The notes under the pieces: model-generated
What the model was told of the DNA's origin: nothing
Databases searched by the model: none
The model's input: only the letters and a program-made list of their open reading frames with translations
Program-made: the position numbers and the translations under genes
Shown: positions 16,788 through 24,891 of the stretch, piece by piece
How positions within the stretch are numbered: the stretch's first letter is position 1
Layout: every line of letters begins with the position of its first letter
Source: 58-81 sp012729145
Lineage (GTDB): Bacteria > Synergistota > Synergistia > Synergistales > Thermovirgaceae
Direction of reading: 5' to 3'
Assembly (NCBI GenBank): GCA_040770625.1
Contig: JAXGIW010000001.1
Coordinates: 310,001 to 374,000 of the forward strand
DNA: 64,000 nucleotides

Positions 16788-17765
16788 CTATTGGCCCATC
16801 TGCTTTCTGTTGACCCAGAACTTCGGCTGACCTTCCGTCAGGGTTCTCACAATCTCCCTGGCAGCCTTAAGCCTGAGCTCCGGTACTGCCCCATCGGAGA
16901 AGAACGCCGCGTGGGGTGTGATTATGACGTTGGGCAACTCTGCCAGGGGGTGAACTCCCTCGGGGGGCTCCTTCTCGAGGACGTCCAGAGCCGCCCCCGC
17001 TATTACCCCCTCCTTGAGTGCATCAAAGAGCTCCTTCTCGTTGACAAGGGGGCCTCTCGAGGTATTAACCACGAAGGCCGAATCCTTCATCTTCTCCAGG
17101 TTCTTCCTGTTGATAATGTGATGGGTCTTTTCGGTCAGCGGCACGTGCAGGGAAAAGGCGTCTACGGTTTTGAAGAAGTCGTCAAGATTGGAGATCCGGC
17201 GGATCCCTGTCCTGGCCATGGTCTCGTCGGGCACGAATGGATCGAAACCCACCACTTCCATCCCAAAAGCAGCGGCCCTCTCTGCAACACGCTGACCAAT
17301 GGCACCGCAACCGAGAAGACCATAAACCTTGCCTCTCAACCTTGGGATAGGGCTCGCTTCATTGACGTTCCAGACACCCGCCCTGACCCTGGAATTAAGG
17401 AAATTTACCTTTCTTGTCCCCGCCAGGAAAAGGGCAATTGTATGATCGGCCACTTCATCGATGCAATAGTCCGGGACGTTTGCCACCATGATTCCCTTGC
17501 GAGATGCCGCATCGATATTGATGTTGTTGACCCCTATGCCGGTCCTTACAATAACCTTGCAGCGTGTCAGCCCCTCGATCACCTCAGCCCCTACAGGGGC
17601 GTACACCACAAGCATGGCATCACAATCCCTTCCTTCCTTAAGGAAGGTGGAGGGATCCTGTCTGCTCGACAGGGTCAGGGTGGCGTCTACCGATGCCAGT
17701 TCCTTCTCCTCAATATCAGTGTCAGTGAAGATGCTGTCGGTCATGAAAACAGAATATTTCGACAA
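16788..17765 (-). CDS. D-2-hydroxyacid dehydrogenase
   Basis: A 325-residue NAD-dependent dehydrogenase of the D-isomer family, interconverting a 2-keto acid and a D-2-hydroxy acid. The NAD-binding loop is GLLGCGAIGQRVAERAAAFG. The catalytic set is visible: Arg in VVNTSRGPLV, Glu in LDVLEKEPPEG and His in IITPHAAF. Sequence flavour is closer to the CtBP/phosphoglycerate dehydrogenase-like group than to lactate dehydrogenase, without an ACT domain. It starts with TTG after GGAGGTGAT and is the second gene of the gntR-led operon. The true SerA is elsewhere, at 23245. Confidence 0.9.
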   Translation of the reverse strand: MSKYSVFMTDSIFTDTDIEEKELASVDATLTLSSRQDPSTFLKEGRDCDAMLVVYAPVGAEVIEGLTRCKVIVRTGIGVNNINIDAASRKGIMVANVPDYCIDEVADHTIALFLAGTRKVNFLNSRVRAGVWNVNEASPIPRLRGKVYGLLGCGAIGQRVAERAAAFGMEVVGFDPFVPDETMARTGIRRISNLDDFFKTVDAFSLHVPLTEKTHHIINRKNLEKMKDSAFVVNTSRGPLVNEKELFDALKEGVIAGAALDVLEKEPPEGVHPLAELPNVIITPHAAFFSDGAVPELRLKAAREIVRTLTEGQPKFWVNRKQMGQ

Positions 17766-17805
17766 GCGCGAATCACCTCCTCACCGGTCAGAATAGGTCC
17801 ATATT

Positions 17806-18552
17806 TCAACGCTGCCATTCTCCTGCGGCATCACTCTCCTCGTCGGAAGGTCTGCTTTCTACCAGTTCAAGGATCCTCTGCTCAATGTCCTCCAGGTGCC
17901 TTAGCATATGTTCCCTTGCTTTATCAGCGTCACAGGAAAGTACGGATCCCAGGATCTTGCGATGGAAATCCAGTGCGTTCTTGATCTGGCCGGGCTTCTT
18001 GATCACGTCGAGATTCTCTTCCAGGGTGAGCTCCCTCATTGCGCTTAGCATCTCAAGAAGGACCGAGTTCTGGCTCATTTCGGCGATCTTTTTGTGGAAT
18101 TCAAAATCGGCCTGAAGAAATTTCTCTTCGTCGTCGGTGTTGGTCGCTGTGAGCTGATATAGTTCCTGGAGAGTGTCCCTGTCCTCGGGAGAGGATCTTA
18201 CTACTGCCAGATACACTGTTGCACCCTCGATAATCTTTCTTGCCTCTATCAGTTCCATGATGGGGAAGCGCTTGAGAAGGTGGGAGGACTTGAAATGGTC
18301 GGTAAGTATCCTTGTATTTTCGCTGAGGAATGTACCCTCACCACATCGGACCTCAAGGATACCCATATACTGCATAGCCCGGATCGCCTCCCGGACGGAA
18401 GTCCTGGCAACAGAAAGGCTTTCCGCAAGGACCCTTTCAGGGGGAAGCTTGTCTCCAGGTTTTATCTCTCCGGAAAGGATCTTTTCTCTAAGCTGCTCGA
18501 TAATATCCTCGGTTATGGTCGAGCGCTCGATCCTTTTGAAGGACAGGACCAT
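17806..18552 (-). CDS. FadR-subfamily GntR regulator (FCD domain)
   Basis: A 248-residue repressor or activator. The N-terminal winged helix has EDIIEQLREKILSGEIKPGDKLPPER and the recognition helix SVARTSVREAIRAM; the C-terminal helical FCD domain (about 95-235) includes DFEFHKKIAEMSQN and the His-containing DFHRKIL, typical metal-binding, acid-sensing elements. It is the first gene of the operon running through the dehydrogenase, lyase and TRAP genes, and divergent from the C45 hydrolase and LarA homologue. A palindrome of FadR type lies in its promoter region, so autoregulation and control of both arms are likely. The ATG follows AGGAGGTG. Confidence 0.93.
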   Translation of the reverse strand: MVLSFKRIERSTITEDIIEQLREKILSGEIKPGDKLPPERVLAESLSVARTSVREAIRAMQYMGILEVRCGEGTFLSENTRILTDHFKSSHLLKRFPIMELIEARKIIEGATVYLAVVRSSPEDRDTLQELYQLTATNTDDEEKFLQADFEFHKKIAEMSQNSVLLEMLSAMRELTLEENLDVIKKPGQIKNALDFHRKILGSVLSCDADKAREHMLRHLEDIEQRILELVESRPSDEESDAAGEWQR

Positions 18553-18616
18553 GCTTTTTCACACCTCCTGGGCGGTTGTTCATCAACAATTGCAAGAATT
18601 GTGCTAATATTATGAC

Positions 18617-18632
18617 GGTCAGAGGTCTGACC
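18617..18632. promoter_or_regulatory. FadR/GntR-type operator
   Basis: GGTCAGA-GG-TCTGACC is a perfect 7-bp inverted repeat. Its right half reads GGTCTGACCA, close to the TGGTxxGACCA cores bound by FadR-type regulators. It lies 65 bases upstream of the gntR start, next to an AT-rich ATAATA box on the minus strand, and within the divergent region shared with the hydrolase gene. Confidence 0.65.
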
Positions 18633-18740
18633 ACTGACATCATCTCACGGGTCTCGGAAAAAAGTCAATATCGTTACTTTTTTTACAAGAAAGGTATCCA
18701 GATTGGGACTTGAAAACATTAAAACGGAGAGTGAGAAGTG

Positions 18741-19817
18741 ATGGCTGAGGGACGTTACCCCTTTTTGATCCTTTCAGGAACCCCCTTCGAAAGAGGAAGA
18801 ACCTACGGTGAGATCTTCAGGTCAAGGATCGAGATCAGCATCTCGAACTACAGGCAAATGTTCAGCGACTTCAACAGTGTCGACTGGGAGGATGCCGGGA
18901 GAAGGGCAATGGAGTTCTTGCCCTTCATCAAGAATTACAGTCCAAAGATGGTCGAGGAGATGGAGGGCATCGCAGAAGGAGCTTCCCTGGATTTCAGGGA
19001 CATCCTGATCCTCAACTCCAGGAGCGAGATAGTGCTGGACTCCCAGGTGGACGGTTGCACCTCCTTTGCTGCCGCTCCCTCCTTTACATTGGATGGCAAG
19101 ACCTACCTCTGTCAGAACTGGGACTGGATACGCCGGCAGCATGACTCCCTTGTAGTGCTCCAGATAGAACAGCATCCTGAACCATCAATACTCATGATCG
19201 CCGAGGCCGGTATAATCAGCGGTAAGGGCATAAACGGAGTAGGCCTGGGGGTAGGCTTCAATGCCCTCACCACCGGCTCCGGCAAACCCGGAGTACCTGT
19301 GCACATGATCCTTCGGGGCATCCTCGATTCGCCCCGCCTTGCCGATGCAGTCCAGGCAGTTTCAGATGCAGCGCGCGCCAGCTCGGGAAATTTCATCGTT
19401 GCCAGCGCTGAGGGTGAACTTATCGATATTGAAGCCTCGCCTGAAGATTTCTGGGTTTTCTATGGAGAAGAGGGATGGATCACACACACCAATCACTTCC
19501 TCGCCAACTTTGTCCCCGGATTATCCCGGGACAAGGGCAAGGTAATCCTGCCAGATACCTTTCAGCGGCTTGGCCGCATCAATTCACTGATGACAGACAA
19601 AGAGGGCAATATCGACCTGGAGACATGCAAGATTATGCTCTCCGATCACAGGAACCACCCCGATTCCATCTGCAGACACGAGGACCCAAGAGACCCTGAA
19701 GGGAAACAGCTCGCTTCAGTTTACGGAACGGTAATGGACCTTGACAAGAGAGTGATCTGGTTCAGCAATTCCAACCCCTGCCAGGGGAATTTCCGCTCCT
19801 ACGGCCCTCTCAGGTAG
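18741..19817 (+). CDS. C45-family autoproteolytic acyltransferase/hydrolase
   Basis: A 358-residue protein of the penicillin acyltransferase-like (C45, Ntn-hydrolase) family. Such proteins cleave themselves before a Cys that becomes the N-terminal nucleophile, then form or hydrolyse amides. The probable nucleophile is the Cys of VDGCTSFAA (about residue 106), followed by YLCQNWDW and the GLGVGFNAL strand. N-terminal features (GTPFERGRTYGE, MEGIAEGASL) are characteristic. No signal peptide is visible. The ATG at 18741 is preferred to the adjoining GTG. It leads a two-gene unit with the LarA homologue, opposite the gntR operon, so its substrate may be an acylated form of the imported acid. Confidence 0.85.
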   Translation: MAEGRYPFLILSGTPFERGRTYGEIFRSRIEISISNYRQMFSDFNSVDWEDAGRRAMEFLPFIKNYSPKMVEEMEGIAEGASLDFRDILILNSRSEIVLDSQVDGCTSFAAAPSFTLDGKTYLCQNWDWIRRQHDSLVVLQIEQHPEPSILMIAEAGIISGKGINGVGLGVGFNALTTGSGKPGVPVHMILRGILDSPRLADAVQAVSDAARASSGNFIVASAEGELIDIEASPEDFWVFYGEEGWITHTNHFLANFVPGLSRDKGKVILPDTFQRLGRINSLMTDKEGNIDLETCKIMLSDHRNHPDSICRHEDPRDPEGKQLASVYGTVMDLDKRVIWFSNSNPCQGNFRSYGPLR

Positions 19818-19857
19818 GCAGGAACGAAAAGGACCACAACACCAGGAGGGGTATGAA

Positions 19858-21114
19858 ATGGAATTCAAGCTGGCTTTCGGAAAGGGAACCCTGGATCTCT
19901 CCATCGAAGACCATCGTATCGCAGATGTTCTTGAACCGGCTAATATCCCCGGTGGAAGATCGTCCGGGGATATTATCAAAGAGGCTCTTGCCAAGCCCAT
20001 GGGTACTCCACCCCTGATTGATATCGTCCACCCAGGAGACAGGATCGCGGTGGTAACCAGCGACATCACTAGGCCCTGTCCTTCCCGCGAGCTGCTCCCT
20101 CCCGTTCTCGAAGAACTACGCTTGGCAGGAGCCAGAGAAGAGGACATCACGGTCATATTCGCCCTTGGTAGTCACAGACAACATACAGAAGAGGAGAAAA
20201 TAAAGCTGGTGGGAGATGAAATATTCCACCGGTTCCGCTGCATCGATCACGATCCTCTGGACTGCATCCACCTGGGAACCACCTCAAGGGGCACTCCCGT
20301 GGAAATCTTCCGACCGGTCGTGGAGGCAGAGAGAAGAATCTGCCTGGGAAACATCGAATTCCATTACTTCGCAGGTTACAGCGGAGGGGCAAAAGCGATC
20401 TTCCCGGGAGTATCAACAAAGGCCGCCATCCAGGCTAACCACAGGATGATGCTCGAAAACTGTGCCAGGACAGGGAACCTGGACGATAATCCGGTCAGAG
20501 AAGACCTGGAAGAGATAGGGAAATTCCTTCCCCTGGACTTTATTCTGAACGTGATCCTGGACCAGCAGAAACAGATCGTGCATTCTGTCGCGGGCCACTA
20601 CGTAGAGGCACATCGCGCAGGCTGTGCAGTCCTCGATACCATGGGAAAAGTACCAACGAATGAACAGGCCGACGTGGTTGTTGTCTCTGCAGGCGGTTTC
20701 CCCAAGGATATGAACGTCTACCAGGCCCAGAAAGCCCTGGACAACGCCGTCTGGGCCGTCCGTCCCGGCGGGGTTGTTATATGGGTTGCCTCCTGTGAAG
20801 AGGGCCTTGGCTCGACAGTTTTCCAGCAGTGGATCGAGAGCTCCTCGAAACCCGAGGACCTGATCAAAAGGGTCGAGAGCGATTTCCAACTAGGGGGGCA
20901 CAAGGCCGCTGCCATCGCCATGACCCTGAAAAAATGCTCGGTCCTGATGGTCTCCAGTCTCGACCCGGCTACGGTCTCCTCTTTCTACGTAGAACCCTCA
21001 CCAGGGATCGACGAAGCCCTGGACAAGGCCTTTTCGATAACGGGTCCATCTGCGAAAGTAATTGTAATGCCCGCTGGGGGATCGACACTCCCGGTTCCAG
21101 ACAAGAAAGGGTAA
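19858..21114 (+). CDS. LarA-like nickel-pincer 2-hydroxyacid racemase/epimerase
   Basis: A 418-residue LarA homologue. LarA racemises lactate with a nickel-pincer nucleotide cofactor, and related proteins act on other 2-hydroxy acids. Visible signatures are SDITRPCPSREL, FALGSHRQHT, the cofactor-attachment region GNIEFHYFAGYSGGAKAIFPG (with His and Lys), HRMM, and SAGGFPKDMNVYQAQKALDN. The cofactor genes larB, larC and larE are not in the window. It lies 40 bases after the C45 hydrolase gene and has its own AGGAGGGG site. Next to a D-2-hydroxyacid dehydrogenase and a carboxylate importer it probably converts the L form of a 2-hydroxy acid into the D form, but the substrate is open. Confidence 0.88.
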   Translation: MEFKLAFGKGTLDLSIEDHRIADVLEPANIPGGRSSGDIIKEALAKPMGTPPLIDIVHPGDRIAVVTSDITRPCPSRELLPPVLEELRLAGAREEDITVIFALGSHRQHTEEEKIKLVGDEIFHRFRCIDHDPLDCIHLGTTSRGTPVEIFRPVVEAERRICLGNIEFHYFAGYSGGAKAIFPGVSTKAAIQANHRMMLENCARTGNLDDNPVREDLEEIGKFLPLDFILNVILDQQKQIVHSVAGHYVEAHRAGCAVLDTMGKVPTNEQADVVVVSAGGFPKDMNVYQAQKALDNAVWAVRPGGVVIWVASCEEGLGSTVFQQWIESSSKPEDLIKRVESDFQLGGHKAAAIAMTLKKCSVLMVSSLDPATVSSFYVEPSPGIDEALDKAFSITGPSAKVIVMPAGGSTLPVPDKKG

Positions 21115-21138
21115 GCGTTTTGCTACAATAACCTGGGC

Positions 21139-21588
21139 CTAGGGGTATCGGGGTCTGCTTTTTACCTCTTCGTAATAGTGTACGAGGCCTACCTCAGCGA
21201 TGCGGAGGTTGTTGGCCTCCCACCTTTGTCTTAACCCTTCAGGGAGTCCATGCTCCTCGCAGGGGAATTGAGGGCACTCACAGCAATAGTCAACACCCTT
21301 TTCCCTGACGCAATCCCTGACCCTGCATTCACCGAAAAGACAGCTCTCCTTCCTGCATCCGCCACATGGCCCCGTGGCAAGGTATTCCAGGAGGCGGGCG
21401 AACTCGGCATAACCTTCGAATGCGGGGTTCATGCCCGCGAAGCGTGAGGCATAACCGGAGAAATTCTTCCCAAGGAGTTTTTTAAGTTCAGATGCATTTT
21501 TTCGGATATCACCCTCCTCGAAGGCCAGGCACTTGCTGCAGTCCAACCCACAGGGAGCGATCATACTGGTCAACTTTTCGCTGTTCAT
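21139..21588 (-). CDS. DUF3795 cysteine-rich protein
   Basis: A 149-residue protein opening with IAPCGLDCSKCLAFEEGDIR, the hallmark of DUF3795, followed by more Cys (GPCGGCRKESCLFGECRVRDC, YCCECPQFPC). About a dozen cysteines in pairs suggest zinc or Fe-S binding. These proteins are common in anaerobes and methanogens; no function is established. It is convergent with the LarA gene and transcribed alone. Confidence 0.88.
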   Translation of the reverse strand: MNSEKLTSMIAPCGLDCSKCLAFEEGDIRKNASELKKLLGKNFSGYASRFAGMNPAFEGYAEFARLLEYLATGPCGGCRKESCLFGECRVRDCVREKGVDYCCECPQFPCEEHGLPEGLRQRWEANNLRIAEVGLVHYYEEVKSRPRYP

Positions 21589-21695
21589 TACAAACCCTCC
21601 TTGAAATGGCTTTGTTCCTCTCGTCTGTTGCCGCTGTTTTCTGTCTTGCTAAGACCCGTCGGTCTTTCACCTGGCTTTTTACTCTAGACCGCTAA

Positions 21696-21850
21696 CCGTT
21701 TATGCTCTTGATCGTTCGATTCACGATTCACAAGGTCCCCCCCGGCGCATAGTTCCGAGTCTATCCTTGAGGGGAAGCACCAGGATACGATTTACGATTT
21801 ATGTGTTACGAGTTATACCCTTGCCCTTTTGATCCACGATTTACGACCTC
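21696..21850. repeat. Heptamer repeat cluster B
   Basis: This part of the 514-bp gap between the DUF3795 gene and the aminotransferase gene carries phased 7-base units: GATTCAC twice (from about 21718), then GATTTAC, GATTTAT, GTGTTAC, GAGTTAT (from about 21788), and GATCCAC, GATTTAC (from about 21831). The last unit supplies the -35 box of the serine operon promoter. Confidence 0.6.
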
Positions 21851-21868
21851 CGCGTTTTATGGTATAAA
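21840..21868 (+). promoter_or_regulatory. Promoter of the serine operon leader
   Basis: TTTACG (21840-21845) and TATAAA (21863-21868) are separated by 17 bases. The predicted start near 21875 lies about 25 bases before the leader peptide start, a normal arrangement for an attenuated amino-acid operon. Confidence 0.65.
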
Positions 21869-21899
21869 CCATACATCTTTTTTCAGGGAGAGGTTCGCT

Positions 21900-22007
21900 T
21901 TGATCGATAACCTCGTTCTGTTCGGCATGGTTAGCGGCTCCTCCTCCTCTTCCGGCTGGTCCGGAAGGGCAGGCCTTCCTTTGCCGGCAGGGAAGGAACC
22001 GCAGTAA
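21900..22007 (+). CDS. Serine-rich leader peptide (attenuator)
   Basis: A 35-codon ORF starts with TTG six bases after AGGGAGAGG and ends with TAA. Its centre contains seven Ser codons within ten positions (21933-21962: AGC GGC, TCC three times, TCT, TCC, GGC TGG, TCC). An intrinsic terminator starts 43 bases after its stop, and three genes for serine synthesis follow. This is the layout of classical ribosome-mediated attenuation: scarce charged tRNA-Ser would stall the ribosome at the Ser run and favour an antiterminator. CTCTTCCGGCT, within the Ser codons, can pair over 11 positions with the 5' arm of the terminator, and GGAAGG/CCTTCC segments downstream offer mutually exclusive stems. Confidence 0.75.
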   Translation: MIDNLVLFGMVSGSSSSSGWSGRAGLPLPAGKEPQ

Positions 22008-22049
22008 ACCCAGAATAACCTGAGAAACAAGACATTATCAGGGAATACA

Positions 22050-22081
22050 GGCCGGGAGAGCAAGATCTCCCGGCCTTTTTT
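22050..22081 (+). terminator. Attenuator terminator of the serine operon
   Basis: GGCCGGGAGA (22050-22059) and TCTCCCGGCC (22066-22075) form a perfect 10-bp stem with a 6-base loop, followed by six T residues. It lies between the leader peptide and the aminotransferase Shine-Dalgarno, so full-length operon transcripts must read through it. Confidence 0.9.
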
Positions 22082-22102
22082 ATCCGAAGGGGGGAGATCT
22101 AT

Positions 22103-23251
22103 ATGCAACACCTCTATACGCCCGGTCCCGTGGATGTTCCGCTCAGTTCAAGATTGGCCGGTGCCGGACCCATGATCAGTCACCGGGGCGAGGAGTGGTC
22201 ACAGCTGCTGGAAGAGATAGGCAACCGTCTCGGCAGTCTTCTTGAAGCGGAAGGGCCGGTGATCCTTCTGCCCGGTTCGGGCACGGGGGCCCTCGAGGCC
22301 CTGACCGCTAACCTGGTCACACCCGGAAGCGAAGTGATCTCCTTCTCCTGCGGCACTTTCGGGGACCGATTTCGCGAGATCGTCTCCCGCAGGGGGGCAA
22401 GGATCGTTGCCGTTGACGCCCCCCGAGGAGGAGGTTTCACAAGGGAGGAGGTAAGGGATGCCCTCAAGAGCCACCCCAGGGCTGAGGCCATTCTTCTCAC
22501 CCACAACGAGACCTCGACGGGAGTCGCCAACCCCCTGGAAGAGCTTCTCTCTGAAATCCCTGCCGAGGGACCGCTGGTATTGGTCGACGCCGTCAGTTCT
22601 CTTGGAGCCATGCCCTGTTACCCAATGGAATGGAGTATCGACGGCCTTGCATCCTGCTCCCAGAAAGGACTCCTCGCCCCCCCGGGTCTTTCGGTGGTCT
22701 ACCTCTCGGAGCGTGCGTGGGAAAAGGCGGGAAGGACCATCTGCACCTCATACTTCTTTGACCTGCCTCTTCACAGGAAACTCCTTCAGAAGAGGAGGCC
22801 CCAGAACCCCTTTACCCCACCGGTTAGTACCTTTTACAGCCTGGCGGCATCATTGCGCTACCTCGAGGACTACGGCTACAGGTCATGGTTCGCCAGGACA
22901 AGGCGCTCGGCACGCTCTTTCGAGGCCGCCTGTGAACAGATGGGGCTAAAACTCTTCATCAGGGAAGAAGGTTTCCGTTCCCCCGTCATGACCGCTCTGG
23001 AGATACCGTCCGAAAAGGGAGGCCACATGAAGCAGGCACTGGAAGAGATTGGGATCACCGTTGCCCAGGGTCAGGGCAACAATTCAGCCACCCTTCGGAT
23101 AGCTCACTATAATCCAGGAGGTTGGCCCGAGATCTGCCTCCTTGCAGGTGGGGTCTTCGGCGCTGCAAAGAGATGCGGGCTGGACGTGAAGGACGGCTTT
23201 CTTGAAAAAGCCTGGGATATATGGAATAGCGAGGGGGATGGAACATGTTAA
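22103..23251 (+). CDS. Class V aminotransferase, probable phosphoserine aminotransferase
   Basis: A 382-residue PLP enzyme of the serine-pyruvate/alanine-glyoxylate aminotransferase type: LYTPGPVDVP at the start, PGSGTGALEA for the phosphate site, HNETSTGVANP, the Asp of VLVDAVSSLG, and the PLP lysine (about 188) in SCSQKGLLAPPG. In organisms lacking SerC this group can convert 3-phosphohydroxypyruvate to phosphoserine. Here it is the first gene of an operon with SerA and a phosphatase, behind a Ser-codon leader, which argues for that role. Glyoxylate or pyruvate transamination remains possible. Its stop overlaps the serA start by 7 bases. The ATG is preceded by GGGGGGAG. Confidence 0.85.
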   Translation: MQHLYTPGPVDVPLSSRLAGAGPMISHRGEEWSQLLEEIGNRLGSLLEAEGPVILLPGSGTGALEALTANLVTPGSEVISFSCGTFGDRFREIVSRRGARIVAVDAPRGGGFTREEVRDALKSHPRAEAILLTHNETSTGVANPLEELLSEIPAEGPLVLVDAVSSLGAMPCYPMEWSIDGLASCSQKGLLAPPGLSVVYLSERAWEKAGRTICTSYFFDLPLHRKLLQKRRPQNPFTPPVSTFYSLAASLRYLEDYGYRSWFARTRRSARSFEAACEQMGLKLFIREEGFRSPVMTALEIPSEKGGHMKQALEEIGITVAQGQGNNSATLRIAHYNPGGWPEICLLAGGVFGAAKRCGLDVKDGFLEKAWDIWNSEGDGTC

Positions 23252-24891
23252 AAATACTCGTCACCGAAAAAATATCCGAGGTCGGTCTCGAGGTGCTCCG
23301 ACAGGACCCGGAGGTGGATCTGCAGATCAGAACCGGGCTATCCCGCGAAGAACTCCTGGCTGAAGTGACCGACGTGGACGGTATGATCACAAGGAGCGGG
23401 ACTCCCCTGGACCCCGGGGTGCTTGGGGCTGCCAGGAGATTGCGCGCGGCGGCGAGAGCCGGTGTGGGGCTGGACAATATTGACCTCGCCGAAGCCAGCC
23501 GCAGGGGAGTTGTGATAATAAACGCTCCGACTGGGAACACTCTGGCTGCGACGGAGCACACCATGGCCATGATGCTGTCTCTGGTCCGGAAAGTTCCCCA
23601 GGCTTTCCGGTCTTTGACCTCAGGAGAGTGGAAGAGGAACCTCTTCCTTGGCAGGCAACTCTCAGGCAAAAAGCTTCTCATCATTGGACTGGGAAGAATA
23701 GGGACCCAGGTCGCCCTTCGCTGCAGGGCCTTCGGCATGGAAGTGTCGGCCTTTGACCCCTACATCTCGCCCTCCAAGGCGGAGAGGGCCGGAGTTCGCC
23801 TGATGGAAGACCTTGAAGGTGCACTATCTCTGGCTGAGGTGATCACCCTGCACGTCCCCCTTACCACCGAGACCAGGGGGATGATAGACAGGAAAGCCAT
23901 AAAGGCCTGCAGACAGGGCGCCTTCATGATCAACTGTGCCAGGGGCGGACTGATAGATGAGGGTACATGTGCAGAGGCCATACGCTCGGGGCATCTGGCT
24001 GGTGCGGCCTTCGACGTCTTTGACGGGGAACCGCCACGCTCCGATAACCCTCTCATGGCCAAGGATATCAGGGACAGGGTCATCCTTACACCCCACATCG
24101 GGGCGAACACCGAGGAGGCCCAGTCGGCGGTCGCGGCGATAGCCTGTTCCAACCTGCTTGCGGCCCTGAAAGGGAAGCCCTGCGAGAACGCTGTCAACCT
24201 GCCCTTTGTGAAGCAGAGCCTACCCGAGGGGACGAGGGCTTTTCTATCACTGGCCCGAAAGCTGGGCTTTCTTGCTGCAAACCTGTCGCGGGACCCGGTG
24301 ACCCGGATAAAGGTAACCCTGAGAGGTCCTCTCTTCTCGCCCGCTGACGAGCCGGTATGCTTCGAGATCCCCTACCACTTCTCTCCCTTCACCGTGGCCG
24401 GTCTCAAGGGTTTCCTCGAATACTCCCACGGCCCGGAGGTGAACTACATGTCTGCACCTCTGCTGGCCGAGGACAGGGGTATCCGGATCGAGGAGAGCCG
24501 GACCTGTTCAGGTACCTGGCGCAACCTGGTCGAACTCGAGCTGTTATCAGCAAGCTCAAGGGACGGTATCTCCGTGTCAGGAACAATAACCGAGGAGGGG
24601 AGACAGCGGGTGGTCAACATCGGCGGCTACTGGATAGAGTTCATTCCCGAGGGCACAGTGCTTCTATTCAGCAATCACGACCGACCCGGGGTGATCGGTA
24701 AGGTGGGGACCCTCCTGGGGAAGGTCGGCACGAACATAGCCAACTTTGCCCTGGGGCGCAGGAACGGAAGCGGTCTTGCTGTGGGAGCCCTGCAGATCGA
24801 CGACGACGTCCCCGAACCGGTCGTGGAGGAGCTCAAGAAGGACGTGGACCTACTCTGGGCTGTAAAGGTCCACTTCACGGAGGACCTTTAA
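23245..24891 (+). CDS. serA: D-3-phosphoglycerate dehydrogenase, long form with ACT domain
   Basis: SerA oxidises 3-phosphoglycerate to 3-phosphohydroxypyruvate, the committed step of serine synthesis. The 548 residues match the long form: a substrate/NAD core (about 1-315) with GLGRIGTQVALRCRAFGM and catalytic residues in INCARGGLI (Arg), DVFDGEPPR (Glu) and ILTPHIGANT (His), then an intervening domain and a C-terminal ACT domain (NHDRPGVIGKVGTLLGKVGTNI onward) that in homologues binds serine for feedback inhibition. It overlaps the upstream aminotransferase and abuts the phosphatase gene. Combined with the leader, the pathway would be controlled by serine both at transcription and at enzyme level. 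Confidence 0.95.
   Translation: MLKILVTEKISEVGLEVLRQDPEVDLQIRTGLSREELLAEVTDVDGMITRSGTPLDPGVLGAARRLRAAARAGVGLDNIDLAEASRRGVVIINAPTGNTLAATEHTMAMMLSLVRKVPQAFRSLTSGEWKRNLFLGRQLSGKKLLIIGLGRIGTQVALRCRAFGMEVSAFDPYISPSKAERAGVRLMEDLEGALSLAEVITLHVPLTTETRGMIDRKAIKACRQGAFMINCARGGLIDEGTCAEAIRSGHLAGAAFDVFDGEPPRSDNPLMAKDIRDRVILTPHIGANTEEAQSAVAAIACSNLLAALKGKPCENAVNLPFVKQSLPEGTRAFLSLARKLGFLAANLSRDPVTRIKVTLRGPLFSPADEPVCFEIPYHFSPFTVAGLKGFLEYSHGPEVNYMSAPLLAEDRGIRIEESRTCSGTWRNLVELELLSASSRDGISVSGTITEEGRQRVVNIGGYWIEFIPEGTVLLFSNHDRPGVIGKVGTLLGKVGTNIANFALGRRNGSGLAVGALQIDDDVPEPVVEELKKDVDLLWAVKVHFTEDL

Noticed and set aside
21801..21899. Longer leader ORF from the ATG at 21801
   Set aside because: It starts upstream of the predicted promoter -10 box and has no Shine-Dalgarno; the TTG at 21900 has both in order.
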